Assembly: GCA_038745585.1 (NCBI GenBank)
Contig: JBCDLH010000001.1
Span: forward strand, 186,001-250,000
Length of the DNA: 64,000 nt
Direction: 5' to 3'
From: HLUCCA09 sp038745585
GTDB taxonomy: Bacteria; Pseudomonadota; Alphaproteobacteria; Rhodobacterales; Rhodobacteraceae
The notes beneath the pieces are model-generated. The model was not told the DNA's origin. It did not search any database and saw nothing but the letters and a program-made list of their open reading frames with translations. Positions 1 to 8,288 of the stretch are shown piece by piece. Each line of letters begins with the position of its first letter. The stretch's first letter is position 1. The position numbers were made by a program, and so were the translations under genes.

Positions 1-22
1 CGTCGGCGTGCGTTGAAGTCAT
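1..22 (-). CDS. 5' end of a divergent gene, cut by the window edge
   Basis: Only seven codons (MTSTHAD) are visible, so the product cannot be named. The start is supported by a strong Shine-Dalgarno (GAGGAGG) ending about seven bases before the ATG on the minus strand. The gene diverges from the sugar ABC operon that begins at 197, a usual position for its regulator; that role is inference. Confidence 0.35.
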
Positions 23-102
23 CCCGTCGCCTCCTCGATCCCGGGCACGGCTACCGCGAACTGGCCTTGGAACACAATCTCGGTCGTCTTTCCTGCCATC
101 AT
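19..102 (-). CDS. Possible 27-codon leader ORF
   Basis: A short frame starts with two adjacent ATG codons and runs 27 residues. It stops with an ATGA overlap on the start of the next minus-strand gene, an arrangement typical of translational coupling. Its own ribosome-binding site is weak and I recognise no family. It could equally be chance. Confidence 0.2.
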   Translation of the reverse strand: MMAGKTTEIVFQGQFAVAVPGIEEATG

Positions 103-153
103 TCCAGAAAAGCTGTTGCACGACTCGTGGGAAACACGATTATATCGAACAAG

Positions 154-170
154 AGTGCGCTATGTGAACA
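154..170 (-). promoter_or_regulatory. Candidate shared operator, copy C
   Basis: Read on the minus strand the site is TGTTCACATAGCGCACT, which fits tGTTCnnATnnCGnAC. It lies 26 bases before the start of the sugar-binding protein, in the gap between it and the divergent gene. A further half site (TATCGAACA) lies just to the left. Related copies are at 9184, 20167, 24740 and 31316. Confidence 0.5.
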
Positions 171-196
171 AATAACCGTTGGGGAGGCTGCTCGTA

Positions 197-1531
197 ATGT
201 CGAACTCTATCTGGAACCGGAACGGATTGACGCGCCGCGGTGCGATCGCCGGCATGGCCGCAACGACCGCTCTCGCGGGATTTCCGCGCCGCGCAAGCGC
301 CCAAGACATCACGCTGCGCTGGTGGTCGCCGCAAGGCGCGCCGGCTCAGGTCGACGCCTATATGGCCCAGATCGCCTCCTTCGAGGCGGCCAACCCCGGC
401 ATCAAGGTGCAGTTCGAGACCACCTCGGACGAAGGCTATGCGCCGCAGTTGGCCGCGGCCTTCTCGTCCGGCGAAGTGCCCGACATCGTCACGCACCTGC
501 CTTCGTTTGCCGTCCAGTCCTACTACGCAAATGGCCTGCTCGCGCCGTTCAACGACGTGATCGACGCAATCGGCGCTGACGATTTCTACGACGGTGCCAA
601 CAATGTCTATCGCGCAGCGGATGGGAATTTCGCCGGCACCGGCATCGGCAACTCGGCCGCGAACATGATCTGGGTCCGTCGCGACCTCATGGAACAGGCC
701 GAACTCGACAAGATCCCGGAGACGTGGGACGAGCTGCGCGCCGCCGTGCAGGCGTTGCAGACCGGCGGCCTCTTCGGAGCGCCCTTGCCATACGGACGTA
801 ACTCGATGACCTCGCTCATCTTTATTGGGTTCATCCACCAGGCCGGCGGCTCCGTCTTCACGCCGGATCTTGAGGTGGATCTCGACACCGAAGCCACCCG
901 CAACGCGCTCGAATTCTATCGTGAGATGAAGGATTTCTGCCCGCCGGGCGCGACGAATTACAGCTGGGGCGAGAGCCTCACGGCCTTCGTTTCGGGGGCG
1001 ACGGCGACGGGCATCTATACGGGACGCGTGCTGATCAACGTCAACGACCAGAACCCGCCGATTGCCGATCACGTGACCTGCGCCACCTATCCGCGCCTGT
1101 CGACCGACATCGCGCCCTGGACCTTTAACGACTTCCCCTCCGTGATGATCCCGGCCCAGTCGCAGAATATCGAGGCCGCGAAAGCGTTTGCGGCGCACCT
1201 CTTCGATCCGTCGGGCTACATCAAGCAGCTCCACGCCGCGCCCGGACACGTCCTGCCGGTGCTGCGTTCGATCAACGAGAACGCGGAATATCAGGACAAC
1301 CCGATCATCCAGAAATATCCGGGAGAGGTGGACCTGATGGCCGCGTCCGCCGCGGGCGGCTTTAACCTCGGATACGAAAGCGCCGCGCATGCCTCCAATG
1401 AGAAAGCCGGCGAAATCATCGCGTCTAACGTGATCTCGGACATGGTGGGCAAAGTGATCCTCAACGGAGACAATGTTGACGAGGCTCTGAGCGCAGCGTC
1501 TGCCAGCATTGAAGACATCATGAACTCCTAA
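197..1531 (+). CDS. Sugar ABC transporter solute-binding protein (family 1, MalE/UgpB-like)
   Basis: Periplasmic binding protein that would deliver a sugar or sugar-like solute to the permeases that follow. The protein is 444 residues. It opens with a twin-arginine-type signal (LTRRGAIAGMAATTALAG) and a cleavage region around ASAQD, followed by the family-1 fold with the usual N-terminal pattern (LRWWSPQG, then FEAANPGIKV). I chose the ATG at 197 because GGGGAGG lies about ten bases upstream; a TTG at 179 is possible but less well placed. It is the first gene of a binding protein-permease-permease-ATPase set. The substrate cannot be read from the sequence. The enzymes downstream (lyase, dehydrogenases, aminotransferase, deacetylase) suggest an amino- or oxidised-sugar-like compound, which is inference. 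Confidence 0.9.
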   Translation: MSNSIWNRNGLTRRGAIAGMAATTALAGFPRRASAQDITLRWWSPQGAPAQVDAYMAQIASFEAANPGIKVQFETTSDEGYAPQLAAAFSSGEVPDIVTHLPSFAVQSYYANGLLAPFNDVIDAIGADDFYDGANNVYRAADGNFAGTGIGNSAANMIWVRRDLMEQAELDKIPETWDELRAAVQALQTGGLFGAPLPYGRNSMTSLIFIGFIHQAGGSVFTPDLEVDLDTEATRNALEFYREMKDFCPPGATNYSWGESLTAFVSGATATGIYTGRVLINVNDQNPPIADHVTCATYPRLSTDIAPWTFNDFPSVMIPAQSQNIEAAKAFAAHLFDPSGYIKQLHAAPGHVLPVLRSINENAEYQDNPIIQKYPGEVDLMAASAAGGFNLGYESAAHASNEKAGEIIASNVISDMVGKVILNGDNVDEALSAASASIEDIMNS

Positions 1532-1539
1532 CAAAGGTT

Positions 1540-2484
1540 GTGCCACCGTCAGGACATGCCTGGCGGTGGCCGCTCTGGCCGATCATGCGGGACACCCCCT
1601 CCACCGTGCTCGAGCGGCAATACGCCATGCTTGGGCTGATGCTCATCGCGCCCACGGTCCTCGTGTTCTGCGCGGTCATCGTCTATCCGCTGGTGTCGGC
1701 GATCTATCTCTCGCTCTTTCAGGTCTTCACGCCGACGCTCGAAGGCGACTGGGTGGGGCTTGAGAATTACCGCACGATTTTCGGCACCGAGGAATTCTAC
1801 TCCTCGCTTTGGAACAACATCATTTGGACGGTCGGCACGCTCACGCTTCAGATCCTTGCGGGCGTCGGCATGGCGCTGGTCTTGCACCAGAACGTCATCT
1901 TCCGGAGCCTCGCCCGCTCGTTGATCCTCTTTCCCTATTTCGTCTCGACGGTCGTTGCCGTACTCGTTTGGAAGTGGCTCTTTAACGATCTCTACGGCAT
2001 CCTGAATCACCTCATCATCGTCTCCGGCCTATCGGATGTGCCGCTCGATTATCTGGGCACGATGCCCAACGCGATGATCTCGGTAATCCTTGTCGGGGCT
2101 TGGAAATACTTCCCCTTCGTCGTCATCGCTGTTCTCGCGCGCCTGCAGACGATCCCTGATGCGCTCTATGAGGCCGCGCGGATCGACGGGGCGGGCCCGA
2201 TTTCGCGCTTTTTCGATATCACGTTGCCGCAGCTGCGTGATGTCCTCGTGGTGATCATCATGCTCCGCGCGATCTGGGACTTTAAGGAATTCGACCTGAT
2301 CTACTTGCTGACCGGCGGCGGGCCGATCACCAGCACGCAGACCTTGCCGCTCCTCGTTTACAAGGAGGCGTTCGCGCTCAACCAGATGGGCATGGCGTCG
2401 GCCTATGCGGTCGTGATGATGGCGATCATGCTGGTGTTCATGATCCTTTATATCCGGCGCACACGGTCGGAGGAGGATGCATGA
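1540..2484 (+). CDS. Sugar ABC transporter permease, MalF/UgpA type
   Basis: Inner-membrane subunit of the sugar importer. Several hydrophobic segments are visible, the first near residues 31-52. The coupling loop has the family EAA pattern (ALYEAARIDGAGPISRFFDI) that contacts the ATPase. The length (about 300 residues) is normal. The start is uncertain: GTG at 1540 gives 314 residues, while ATG at 1585 gives a more usual N-terminus; neither has a clear Shine-Dalgarno. The end overlaps the next permease start (ATGA). Confidence 0.9.
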   Translation: MPPSGHAWRWPLWPIMRDTPSTVLERQYAMLGLMLIAPTVLVFCAVIVYPLVSAIYLSLFQVFTPTLEGDWVGLENYRTIFGTEEFYSSLWNNIIWTVGTLTLQILAGVGMALVLHQNVIFRSLARSLILFPYFVSTVVAVLVWKWLFNDLYGILNHLIIVSGLSDVPLDYLGTMPNAMISVILVGAWKYFPFVVIAVLARLQTIPDALYEAARIDGAGPISRFFDITLPQLRDVLVVIIMLRAIWDFKEFDLIYLLTGGGPITSTQTLPLLVYKEAFALNQMGMASAYAVVMMAIMLVFMILYIRRTRSEEDA

Positions 2485-3302
2485 TCCGCAAGATCGCGTT
2501 CAACGTTTTTGCCTGGGGCATCGTTCTGGCCGTCGCATTCCCGCTCTTTTGGATGGTGGTGACCTCGGTCAAACCGCAATTTGAGCTCTTCCGCCGCCCG
2601 CCGACATTCCTGCCCGAGACCTACACGCTGGAGCATTACTGGCGCCTGCTTAGCCAGACCAACTTCCTGATCTACTTCCGCAATTCGGTGATCCTGTCGA
2701 CGGCGACCACGCTTACCGTCGTCGCGATCGCCACGGTGGGTGCGTATAGCCTTGTCCGGTTCCGCTATCGCGGGCGGGAGAGTATGGCGTTCCTGGTGCT
2801 CTTCACCTACCTGCTGCCCTCGGTCGTGTTGATCATACCGCTCTATCTGCTGCTCGTTTCGATGGGCCTTGCGAACACGATTTTTTCGCTCGTGATCGCA
2901 TATACGACCTTCGCGCTGCCCTATGCGCTTTGGCTTTTGCGATCATTCATGGCCGGGATCCCGGAGGACCTCGAAAGCGCGGCCCTGGTCGACGGCGCAA
3001 CGCGGCTCGGGGCCTTTCGGGATGTGATCCTGCCCCAGCTCTTGCCCGGCATCATCTCGACTGCGCTCTTCACCTTTATCCTGTCGTGGAACGAGTACCT
3101 TTACGCGCTGGTCTTGGTGAACTCCGATAGCGCGCGCCCGTTGACCACGGGCGTGATGAACATGCTCGTCTCAAGCTTTAACATCGAGTGGTCGCTCCTG
3201 ATGGCCGCATCCGTGATGATGAGCGTGCCCCTGATCATCGTCTTCGCTTTCCTGCAAAGCTACCTGACGCGGGGCTTTGGGGCTGGCGGGGTGAAGGGCT
3301 AG
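2481..3302 (+). CDS. Sugar ABC transporter permease, MalG/UgpE type
   Basis: Second inner-membrane subunit, 273 residues. It starts in a four-base overlap with the first permease, so the two are translationally coupled. The N-terminal membrane segment is followed by the MalG-type periplasmic loop (NFLIYFRNSVILS), and the EAA loop (DLESAALVDGATRLGAFRDV) is near residues 160-180. It pairs with the MalF-type subunit to form the channel. The ATPase begins three bases after the stop. Confidence 0.92.
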   Translation: MIRKIAFNVFAWGIVLAVAFPLFWMVVTSVKPQFELFRRPPTFLPETYTLEHYWRLLSQTNFLIYFRNSVILSTATTLTVVAIATVGAYSLVRFRYRGRESMAFLVLFTYLLPSVVLIIPLYLLLVSMGLANTIFSLVIAYTTFALPYALWLLRSFMAGIPEDLESAALVDGATRLGAFRDVILPQLLPGIISTALFTFILSWNEYLYALVLVNSDSARPLTTGVMNMLVSSFNIEWSLLMAASVMMSVPLIIVFAFLQSYLTRGFGAGGVKG

Positions 3303-3305
3303 GCA

Positions 3306-4433
3306 ATGGCGGAGGTCACGTTCAACGGCGTCGTGAAGTCCTTCGGCTCGTTTACCGCCGTGCACGGTCTTGACCTCAAGATCGACCACGGGGAGTTTGT
3401 ATCGCTCCTGGGACCGTCCGGTTGCGGTAAGACGACGACGTTGCGGATGCTCGCGGGGCTCGACTTCCCCACATCGGGCACGATCAGTATCGGCGCGCGC
3501 ATCGTCAACGATATCGCTCCGGGCGAGCGCGACATTGCCATGGTCTTCCAGTCCTACGCGCTCTATCCGCACATGACGGTTGCCGGAAACATCGCCTACC
3601 CGCTCAAAAAGCGCGGCATCCCAAAGGCCGAGCGGGGGCCGATGGTGCACAAAACGGCAGAGCTTTTGCAACTGACAGACTTGCTGGACCGTAAACCGCG
3701 CCAGCTCTCAGGCGGGCAGCAGCAGCGTGTCGCGCTCGGCCGGGCGCTAGTGCGCGATCCGCAGGTCTTTCTGCTCGATGAGCCCTTGTCGAACCTCGAC
3801 GCCAAGCTCCGCGGATACATGCGCGTGGAACTCGTGGAACTGCACCGCAGGCTCGGCCGCACCATGGTCTATGTCACCCATGATCAGCTCGAAGCGATGA
3901 CGATGTCTGACCGGATCGCCGTCATGGAGGGCGGCAAGCTGCGCCAATTCGCACCGCCCGATGTCGTCTATACCGAACCCGCCAACCGCTTTGTTGCGGG
4001 CTTCATCGGGACGCCCGCGATGAACTTGATCGACGGAACGCTCAGCAGTGAGGGAGGCGCGTGGCGCTTCGACGGGCCCGGGATCTCGCTGTCCTGCCCG
4101 CCCCTTGCGGATCATGCGGATGCCGGGCCCGCCTGCCTCGGCGTTCGACCCGAGGATATCGCATTTGGCGAGGGGCCGATTTCGGGGGTCGTGCAGGTCG
4201 TGGAGAAGACGGGGCACGAGAACATCGTGGTCGTAACACTCGCAAACGACATCCGACTGACGGGGCGCGTACCGGCCGGTCAGTATTGGCATCCGGGCGA
4301 GGCGATCCAATGCCAGATCGACGTGGGCCGCGCCCACCTTTTTGCGGAAGGTCCATCGGGCGTGCGGCTTAATCGGCCGGCAGTGGACCACGGGATATCT
4401 CTGTCCCAGCACAAAGCACAAAGCTCTGGATGA
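3306..4433 (+). CDS. Sugar ABC transporter ATP-binding protein (MalK/UgpC type)
   Basis: Cytoplasmic ATPase that powers the importer encoded just upstream. Visible motifs in order: Walker A GPSGCGKTT, Q-loop in MVFQSYALYPHM, signature LSGGQQQR, Walker B VFLLDEPLSNLDAK and the switch histidine in VTHDQ. A C-terminal regulatory extension of about 130 residues (TOBE-type, with GVRPEDIAFG) makes the 375-residue length normal for the MalK/UgpC group. It is the fourth gene of a complete importer operon. Confidence 0.93.
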   Translation: MAEVTFNGVVKSFGSFTAVHGLDLKIDHGEFVSLLGPSGCGKTTTLRMLAGLDFPTSGTISIGARIVNDIAPGERDIAMVFQSYALYPHMTVAGNIAYPLKKRGIPKAERGPMVHKTAELLQLTDLLDRKPRQLSGGQQQRVALGRALVRDPQVFLLDEPLSNLDAKLRGYMRVELVELHRRLGRTMVYVTHDQLEAMTMSDRIAVMEGGKLRQFAPPDVVYTEPANRFVAGFIGTPAMNLIDGTLSSEGGAWRFDGPGISLSCPPLADHADAGPACLGVRPEDIAFGEGPISGVVQVVEKTGHENIVVVTLANDIRLTGRVPAGQYWHPGEAIQCQIDVGRAHLFAEGPSGVRLNRPAVDHGISLSQHKAQSSG

Positions 4434-4460
4434 AGCGCGCCGTGTCGAGGAGGAGGCGAG

Positions 4461-5381
4461 TTGGATAGAACGTCAGTCGCGTGGACCGGGCCGATGCCAG
4501 CGATCACCACACCGTTCCAAAGCGATCACGCGCTGGACGAAGCCGGCTTCGTGGCCAATGTCGAGCGGCTCTACGAGGCCGGAGCGACGGGTATGGTGGC
4601 TGCCGGATGCACGGGTGAATTCTGGTCGCTGAGCCTCGCGGAACGTGCGCGGCTGGCCAAGCTGACGGTCGAGGCGTCGAAGGGGCGCGGCCCGACCATC
4701 GTCGGAACGGGCGCGATCCGCGAAGTCGAGGTCATTGAGCAAATCCATGCGGCGAAAGAAGCTGGCGCGGACGGCGTGCTCGTGTTGCCCCCGTATTTCG
4801 CGCGTCTCACCGAGGCAGAAATGATCGCGCATTTTGAGGCCGTCAACGCCGGCTCGGTTCTGCCTATCGTTCTCTACAACATTCCCGGCAACGCCGGAAA
4901 CGCCATCAGCCCTGCGCTGGCCGACATCCTTGCGGATCTGGACAAGGTCGTGGCGATCAAGGAGTCGAGCGGCAACTGGAACAATTTCCACGACACGCTG
5001 ATCCGGACACAGGACCGCATCCGCGTGTTCTGTGGGCCGTCCTCCGTTTTCGGCGTCGCCGCGACGCTGGCGGGCGCGGACGGCGTGATCGACTGCTTCC
5101 CCAATGTCTGGGCCCGCGGCTTCTTCGACATCTGGCATGCGACAAAGGCCGGCCGGATGCAGGAAGCCTGGGCGCTTCAGAAAATCGGGATCGCCATGAC
5201 CGAGCTTTTTACCTCGGACGGTCGCACGCTCTACCCCGCCACAAAGGCTGCGATGGACTATCTCGGCGTGCCGGGTGGCGGCCCCATGCGCCCACCGCTT
5301 CGGGATCTCACGCCTGAGACGCGGACCGCCCTGCACGAGGGGGTCGACCGCCTCCTCAAACACCACGCCAAAGTGGCCTGA
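4461..5381 (+). CDS. DapA/N-acetylneuraminate-lyase superfamily enzyme
   Basis: A class-I aldolase-type TIM barrel of 306 residues. The Schiff-base lysine is seen as K167 in VVAIKESSG and the catalytic tyrosine as Y139 in VLYNIPGN. The GxxGE substrate-carboxylate loop is GCTGEFWSL at 49-57. The family splits or joins 2-oxo acids, for example dihydrodipicolinate synthase, sialic acid lyase and 2-keto-3-deoxy sugar-acid aldolases or dehydratases. Its place straight after a sugar importer argues for a catabolic 2-oxo-acid lyase rather than lysine biosynthesis. The start is a TTG preceded by GAGGAGG. The exact substrate is unknown. Confidence 0.85.
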   Translation: MDRTSVAWTGPMPAITTPFQSDHALDEAGFVANVERLYEAGATGMVAAGCTGEFWSLSLAERARLAKLTVEASKGRGPTIVGTGAIREVEVIEQIHAAKEAGADGVLVLPPYFARLTEAEMIAHFEAVNAGSVLPIVLYNIPGNAGNAISPALADILADLDKVVAIKESSGNWNNFHDTLIRTQDRIRVFCGPSSVFGVAATLAGADGVIDCFPNVWARGFFDIWHATKAGRMQEAWALQKIGIAMTELFTSDGRTLYPATKAAMDYLGVPGGGPMRPPLRDLTPETRTALHEGVDRLLKHHAKVA

Positions 5382-5410
5382 TCGCGATCAAACACGGAAA
5401 GACGCAACAA

Positions 5411-6193
5411 ATGGATCTCGGACTCACAGGCAAAAGCGCTATCGTCACCGCAGCCAGTCGCGGGCTGGGCCTCGCCACGGCACGGTCGCTTGCCAGAGAG
5501 GGTGTGCACCTCACGATGAATGCCCGCTCGCCCGATGCGCTGGAGGCTGCAGCCGACGAGATCCGCCGCGTTTTCGGTGTGACCGTGCAAACCGTCGCGG
5601 CCGACTTTAATGAACCCGAAAGCCGGGCACAGCTTTTCGAGACGGCAGGCGCCCCCGATATCCTGGTCAACAACCCCGGCGTGCGGCAGGTGCCGACGCC
5701 CTATGCCGAGATCACCGCCGAGGACTGGCGCTATTGGCTCGACGTTCATTTCCTGTCCTCGGTGGAGATGATCCAAAAGGTGGCGCCGGGCATGGTCGAG
5801 CGGAAGTTTGGGCGGATCATCAATATGTCCGTCAGCTTCATCAAATTCCCACAGGTGGGCTTTGCCCATAGCCACGCCGCGCGCCTCGCCCTCTCAGGGG
5901 CAACAGCCGCGATGGTGCGCGATCTGATCCCGCATAACGTGACGATCAACACGGTCTGCCCCGGTCTTTTCGACACCGACGCCCTGCACACCAACCTCCA
6001 CGGCCACGCCAAGCGCGGAAACACGACCTATGAGGCCATCGTGCAAAACAGGCTGGAGACCTGCCCCGCCGGGCGCTTTGCAGACGCCTCCGAGTGCGGC
6101 GACCTCATCGCCTATCTCTGCTCGGCGCAGGCCGGTTTCATGTCGGGCCAGAACATCGTGAACGACGGCGGCGTGTATCAGGGCCTCTTTTGA
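5411..6193 (+). CDS. Short-chain dehydrogenase/reductase family protein lacking the YxxxK pair
   Basis: A Rossmann-fold SDR of 260 residues. The nucleotide-binding glycines are clear (TAASRGLGLA, 14-23) and the NNAG region reads NNPG (87-90). The catalytic region is atypical. A serine is present in INMSVSF (S140), but the segment at 151-158 (FAHSHAAR) has no tyrosine and has Arg158 where the lysine is expected. The protein therefore either uses other residues or is not a normal redox enzyme. It lies between the DapA-like gene and a second, canonical SDR, with a TGATG overlap into that gene, so both belong to one operon. Confidence 0.85.
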   Translation: MDLGLTGKSAIVTAASRGLGLATARSLAREGVHLTMNARSPDALEAAADEIRRVFGVTVQTVAADFNEPESRAQLFETAGAPDILVNNPGVRQVPTPYAEITAEDWRYWLDVHFLSSVEMIQKVAPGMVERKFGRIINMSVSFIKFPQVGFAHSHAARLALSGATAAMVRDLIPHNVTINTVCPGLFDTDALHTNLHGHAKRGNTTYEAIVQNRLETCPAGRFADASECGDLIAYLCSAQAGFMSGQNIVNDGGVYQGLF

Positions 6194-6909
6194 TGCCCGC
6201 GCCCGCGTCGAAAAAGGTCGCGATGGTCTCGGGCGGCGGACGCGGGCTTGGCGCTGTGATCACGCGCACGCTGCTCGATGCGGGATGGGCTGTCTCCCTC
6301 GGTGTGCGCTCCCCCAAGCAGGCGGATGCGTTCGACGCGCCTCCGGACCGGCTTGCTGCGTTCCGCTTTGACGCGATGGTGCCGGAGACGGCCACATCGT
6401 GGGTCGCGGCGACCGTTGCCCATTTCGGACAGCTCGACGCGCTCATCAACAACGCGGGCATCCTGCGCCAGGTCGACTTTGAGCGCGGCACCGAGGACGA
6501 TCTCGACGCGCTCTGGGCCGTCAATGTCAAGGCGCCGTTCCGGCTGATCCGCGAGGCGCTGCCGCACCTTCGGGCCACGGGACACGGCCGTATCGTCAAC
6601 ATGGCATCGACCGATGCCAAACGCTACCGCGCGGGCGTCTCGGTGGGCTATACGATGAGCAAACACGCGCTGCTCGCGCTGACGCAAGCCGCCCGTTTTG
6701 CCGGTTACGACGACGGGGTGCGCGTCACCGCCATCTGCCCTGGCGCAACCGACACCGACATGATCGCGAATATCCCGGGTGTCACACCCAAGGCCGAACG
6801 GCTGCCGCCCGAGACGGTCGCCGCAATGGTCGCCTTTGTTCTGACCCTGCCCAATCAGGCCAGTGTGCCTGAAATGATCGCCAACACGCGCCTGGAGACG
6901 CTAATATGA
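6193..6909 (+). CDS. Short-chain dehydrogenase/reductase (canonical)
   Basis: A 238-residue NAD(P)-dependent oxidoreductase. Motifs: GGGRGLG cofactor loop (14-20), NNAG (87-90), S139 in NMAST and the catalytic pair Y153/K157 in GYTMSKHAL, with the usual PG motif in AICPGATDTD. The start is the ATG that overlaps the preceding stop (TGATG). It ends in an ATGA overlap with the aminotransferase. It probably oxidises or reduces an intermediate of the pathway fed by the upstream importer; the substrate is not predictable. Confidence 0.88.
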   Translation: MPAPASKKVAMVSGGGRGLGAVITRTLLDAGWAVSLGVRSPKQADAFDAPPDRLAAFRFDAMVPETATSWVAATVAHFGQLDALINNAGILRQVDFERGTEDDLDALWAVNVKAPFRLIREALPHLRATGHGRIVNMASTDAKRYRAGVSVGYTMSKHALLALTQAARFAGYDDGVRVTAICPGATDTDMIANIPGVTPKAERLPPETVAAMVAFVLTLPNQASVPEMIANTRLETLI

Positions 6910-8288
6910 GCCTCGACACGGACCTGATCAATGACGAACTCGCGGCCTGGGACCGCGACCACCTCCTCCACCCCACCACGCATACCGCCCAGCACGCGCG
7001 CGGGGATGCCCCTGGCCGGATCGTGACCGGAGGCGACGGCGTTTTCGTCACCGACCGCGACGGCAACCGGTTCCTCGACGCCTTTGCTGCGCTCTATTGC
7101 GTGAATGTCGGTTATGGGCGCACCGAGATCGCCGAGGCCATCGCGACGCAGGCCCATGAGCTGGCGTATTTTCATTCCTTCGCCGGGCACGGCAACGCAC
7201 CTGCTATCCGCCTGGCAAAGATGGTGATGGACCGGGCACCGGATCACATGGCGCGGGTCTATTTCGGTCTGTCCGGCTCCGACGCGAACGAGACCAACGT
7301 CAAGCTCGCCTGGCATTACAACATTTTGCGCGGCAAGCCCGAGAAACGGAAGATCATCAGCCGCTGGCGGGCCTATCACGGGTCGGGCGTCGTGTCGGGC
7401 TCGATGACGGGCCTCAAGGTTTATCACGACCGCTTCCACTTGCCGCTGCCTGGGTTTTTGCACACCGAAACGCCGCATTACCTGCGCCGACCCGAGGCCG
7501 ACATGACCGAGGCCGACTTTCTCGACCACCTCATCGCCGAACTCGAAGCCATGATCGCCCGCGAGGGGGCCGACACCATCGCCGCCTTCATCGGCGAGCC
7601 GGCGATGGGCACGGGCGGGTTGATCCCGCCGCCTGAGGGGTATTGGGCGCGTGTGCAGGCCGTTCTCGAAGCGAATGACATTCTGCTCATTGCCGACGAG
7701 GTCGTGACGGGCTTTGGGCGCACGGGGGCAATGTTCGGCAGCGATCTCTACGGCCTCAAGCCCGACTTCATGACGATCGCCAAGGGCCTCACCTCGGCCT
7801 ATGCCCCGCTTTCGGGCTCGATCCTGTCGCAGCGCGTGTTCGATGTGCTCATGCAAGGCGCCGACGCGTTTGGCCCGCTGGGCCACGGCTGGACCTATTC
7901 AGCGCACCCAATCGGAGCGGCCGCGGGGATCGCAACACTCGATCTCGTGGACAATCTGGGGCTGGTCGCGCATGCCGCCGAGACCGGCCCCTATCTGCTC
8001 CAGCGCCTGCGGGACGCGGTCGGTGATCACCCGAACGTGGCCGAGGTGCGGGGCGTGGGTCTGCTCGCCGCTGTCGAGTTCATGGCCGATCCGGCAAAGC
8101 GCGAATGGTATCCGCCGATGACGGTCGGCCCGAAGGTCGTCGCCGAGATGCTGCGCCTTGGTGTGATGACGCGCGCCATGCCCGAGGGCAACATGGTCGG
8201 CTTTGCGCCGCCCTTGCCCATCACCGGCGCTGAAATCGATCAGGTTGCCGACGCCTTGGCGCAGGCCGTCAAAACCGTCCTTGGATGA
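6906..8288 (+). CDS. Class-III PLP-dependent aminotransferase (omega-amino acid:pyruvate type)
   Basis: A 460-residue fold-type-I aminotransferase. The PLP lysine is in the conserved stretch FMTIAKGLTS, the cofactor aspartate in LLIADEVVTGFGRTG, and the phosphate-binding region in GLSGSDANETNVKLAWHYN. The family moves an amino group from an omega-amino acid, amine or amino-sugar-like donor to pyruvate or a keto acid. The N-terminal HPTTHTAQHARG region is typical of the family. It overlaps both neighbours by four bases. Together with the deacetylase next to it, this suggests a substrate that carries an N-acyl or ring-amide nitrogen, which is inference. Confidence 0.9.
   Translation: MSLDTDLINDELAAWDRDHLLHPTTHTAQHARGDAPGRIVTGGDGVFVTDRDGNRFLDAFAALYCVNVGYGRTEIAEAIATQAHELAYFHSFAGHGNAPAIRLAKMVMDRAPDHMARVYFGLSGSDANETNVKLAWHYNILRGKPEKRKIISRWRAYHGSGVVSGSMTGLKVYHDRFHLPLPGFLHTETPHYLRRPEADMTEADFLDHLIAELEAMIAREGADTIAAFIGEPAMGTGGLIPPPEGYWARVQAVLEANDILLIADEVVTGFGRTGAMFGSDLYGLKPDFMTIAKGLTSAYAPLSGSILSQRVFDVLMQGADAFGPLGHGWTYSAHPIGAAAGIATLDLVDNLGLVAHAAETGPYLLQRLRDAVGDHPNVAEVRGVGLLAAVEFMADPAKREWYPPMTVGPKVVAEMLRLGVMTRAMPEGNMVGFAPPLPITGAEIDQVADALAQAVKTVLG

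Noticed and set aside
140..1546. Long minus-strand frame opposite the first binding-protein gene.
   Set aside because: It has no recognisable domain and is an Arg/Gly-rich antisense frame of the kind GC-rich codon bias creates; the plus strand encodes a clear binding protein.
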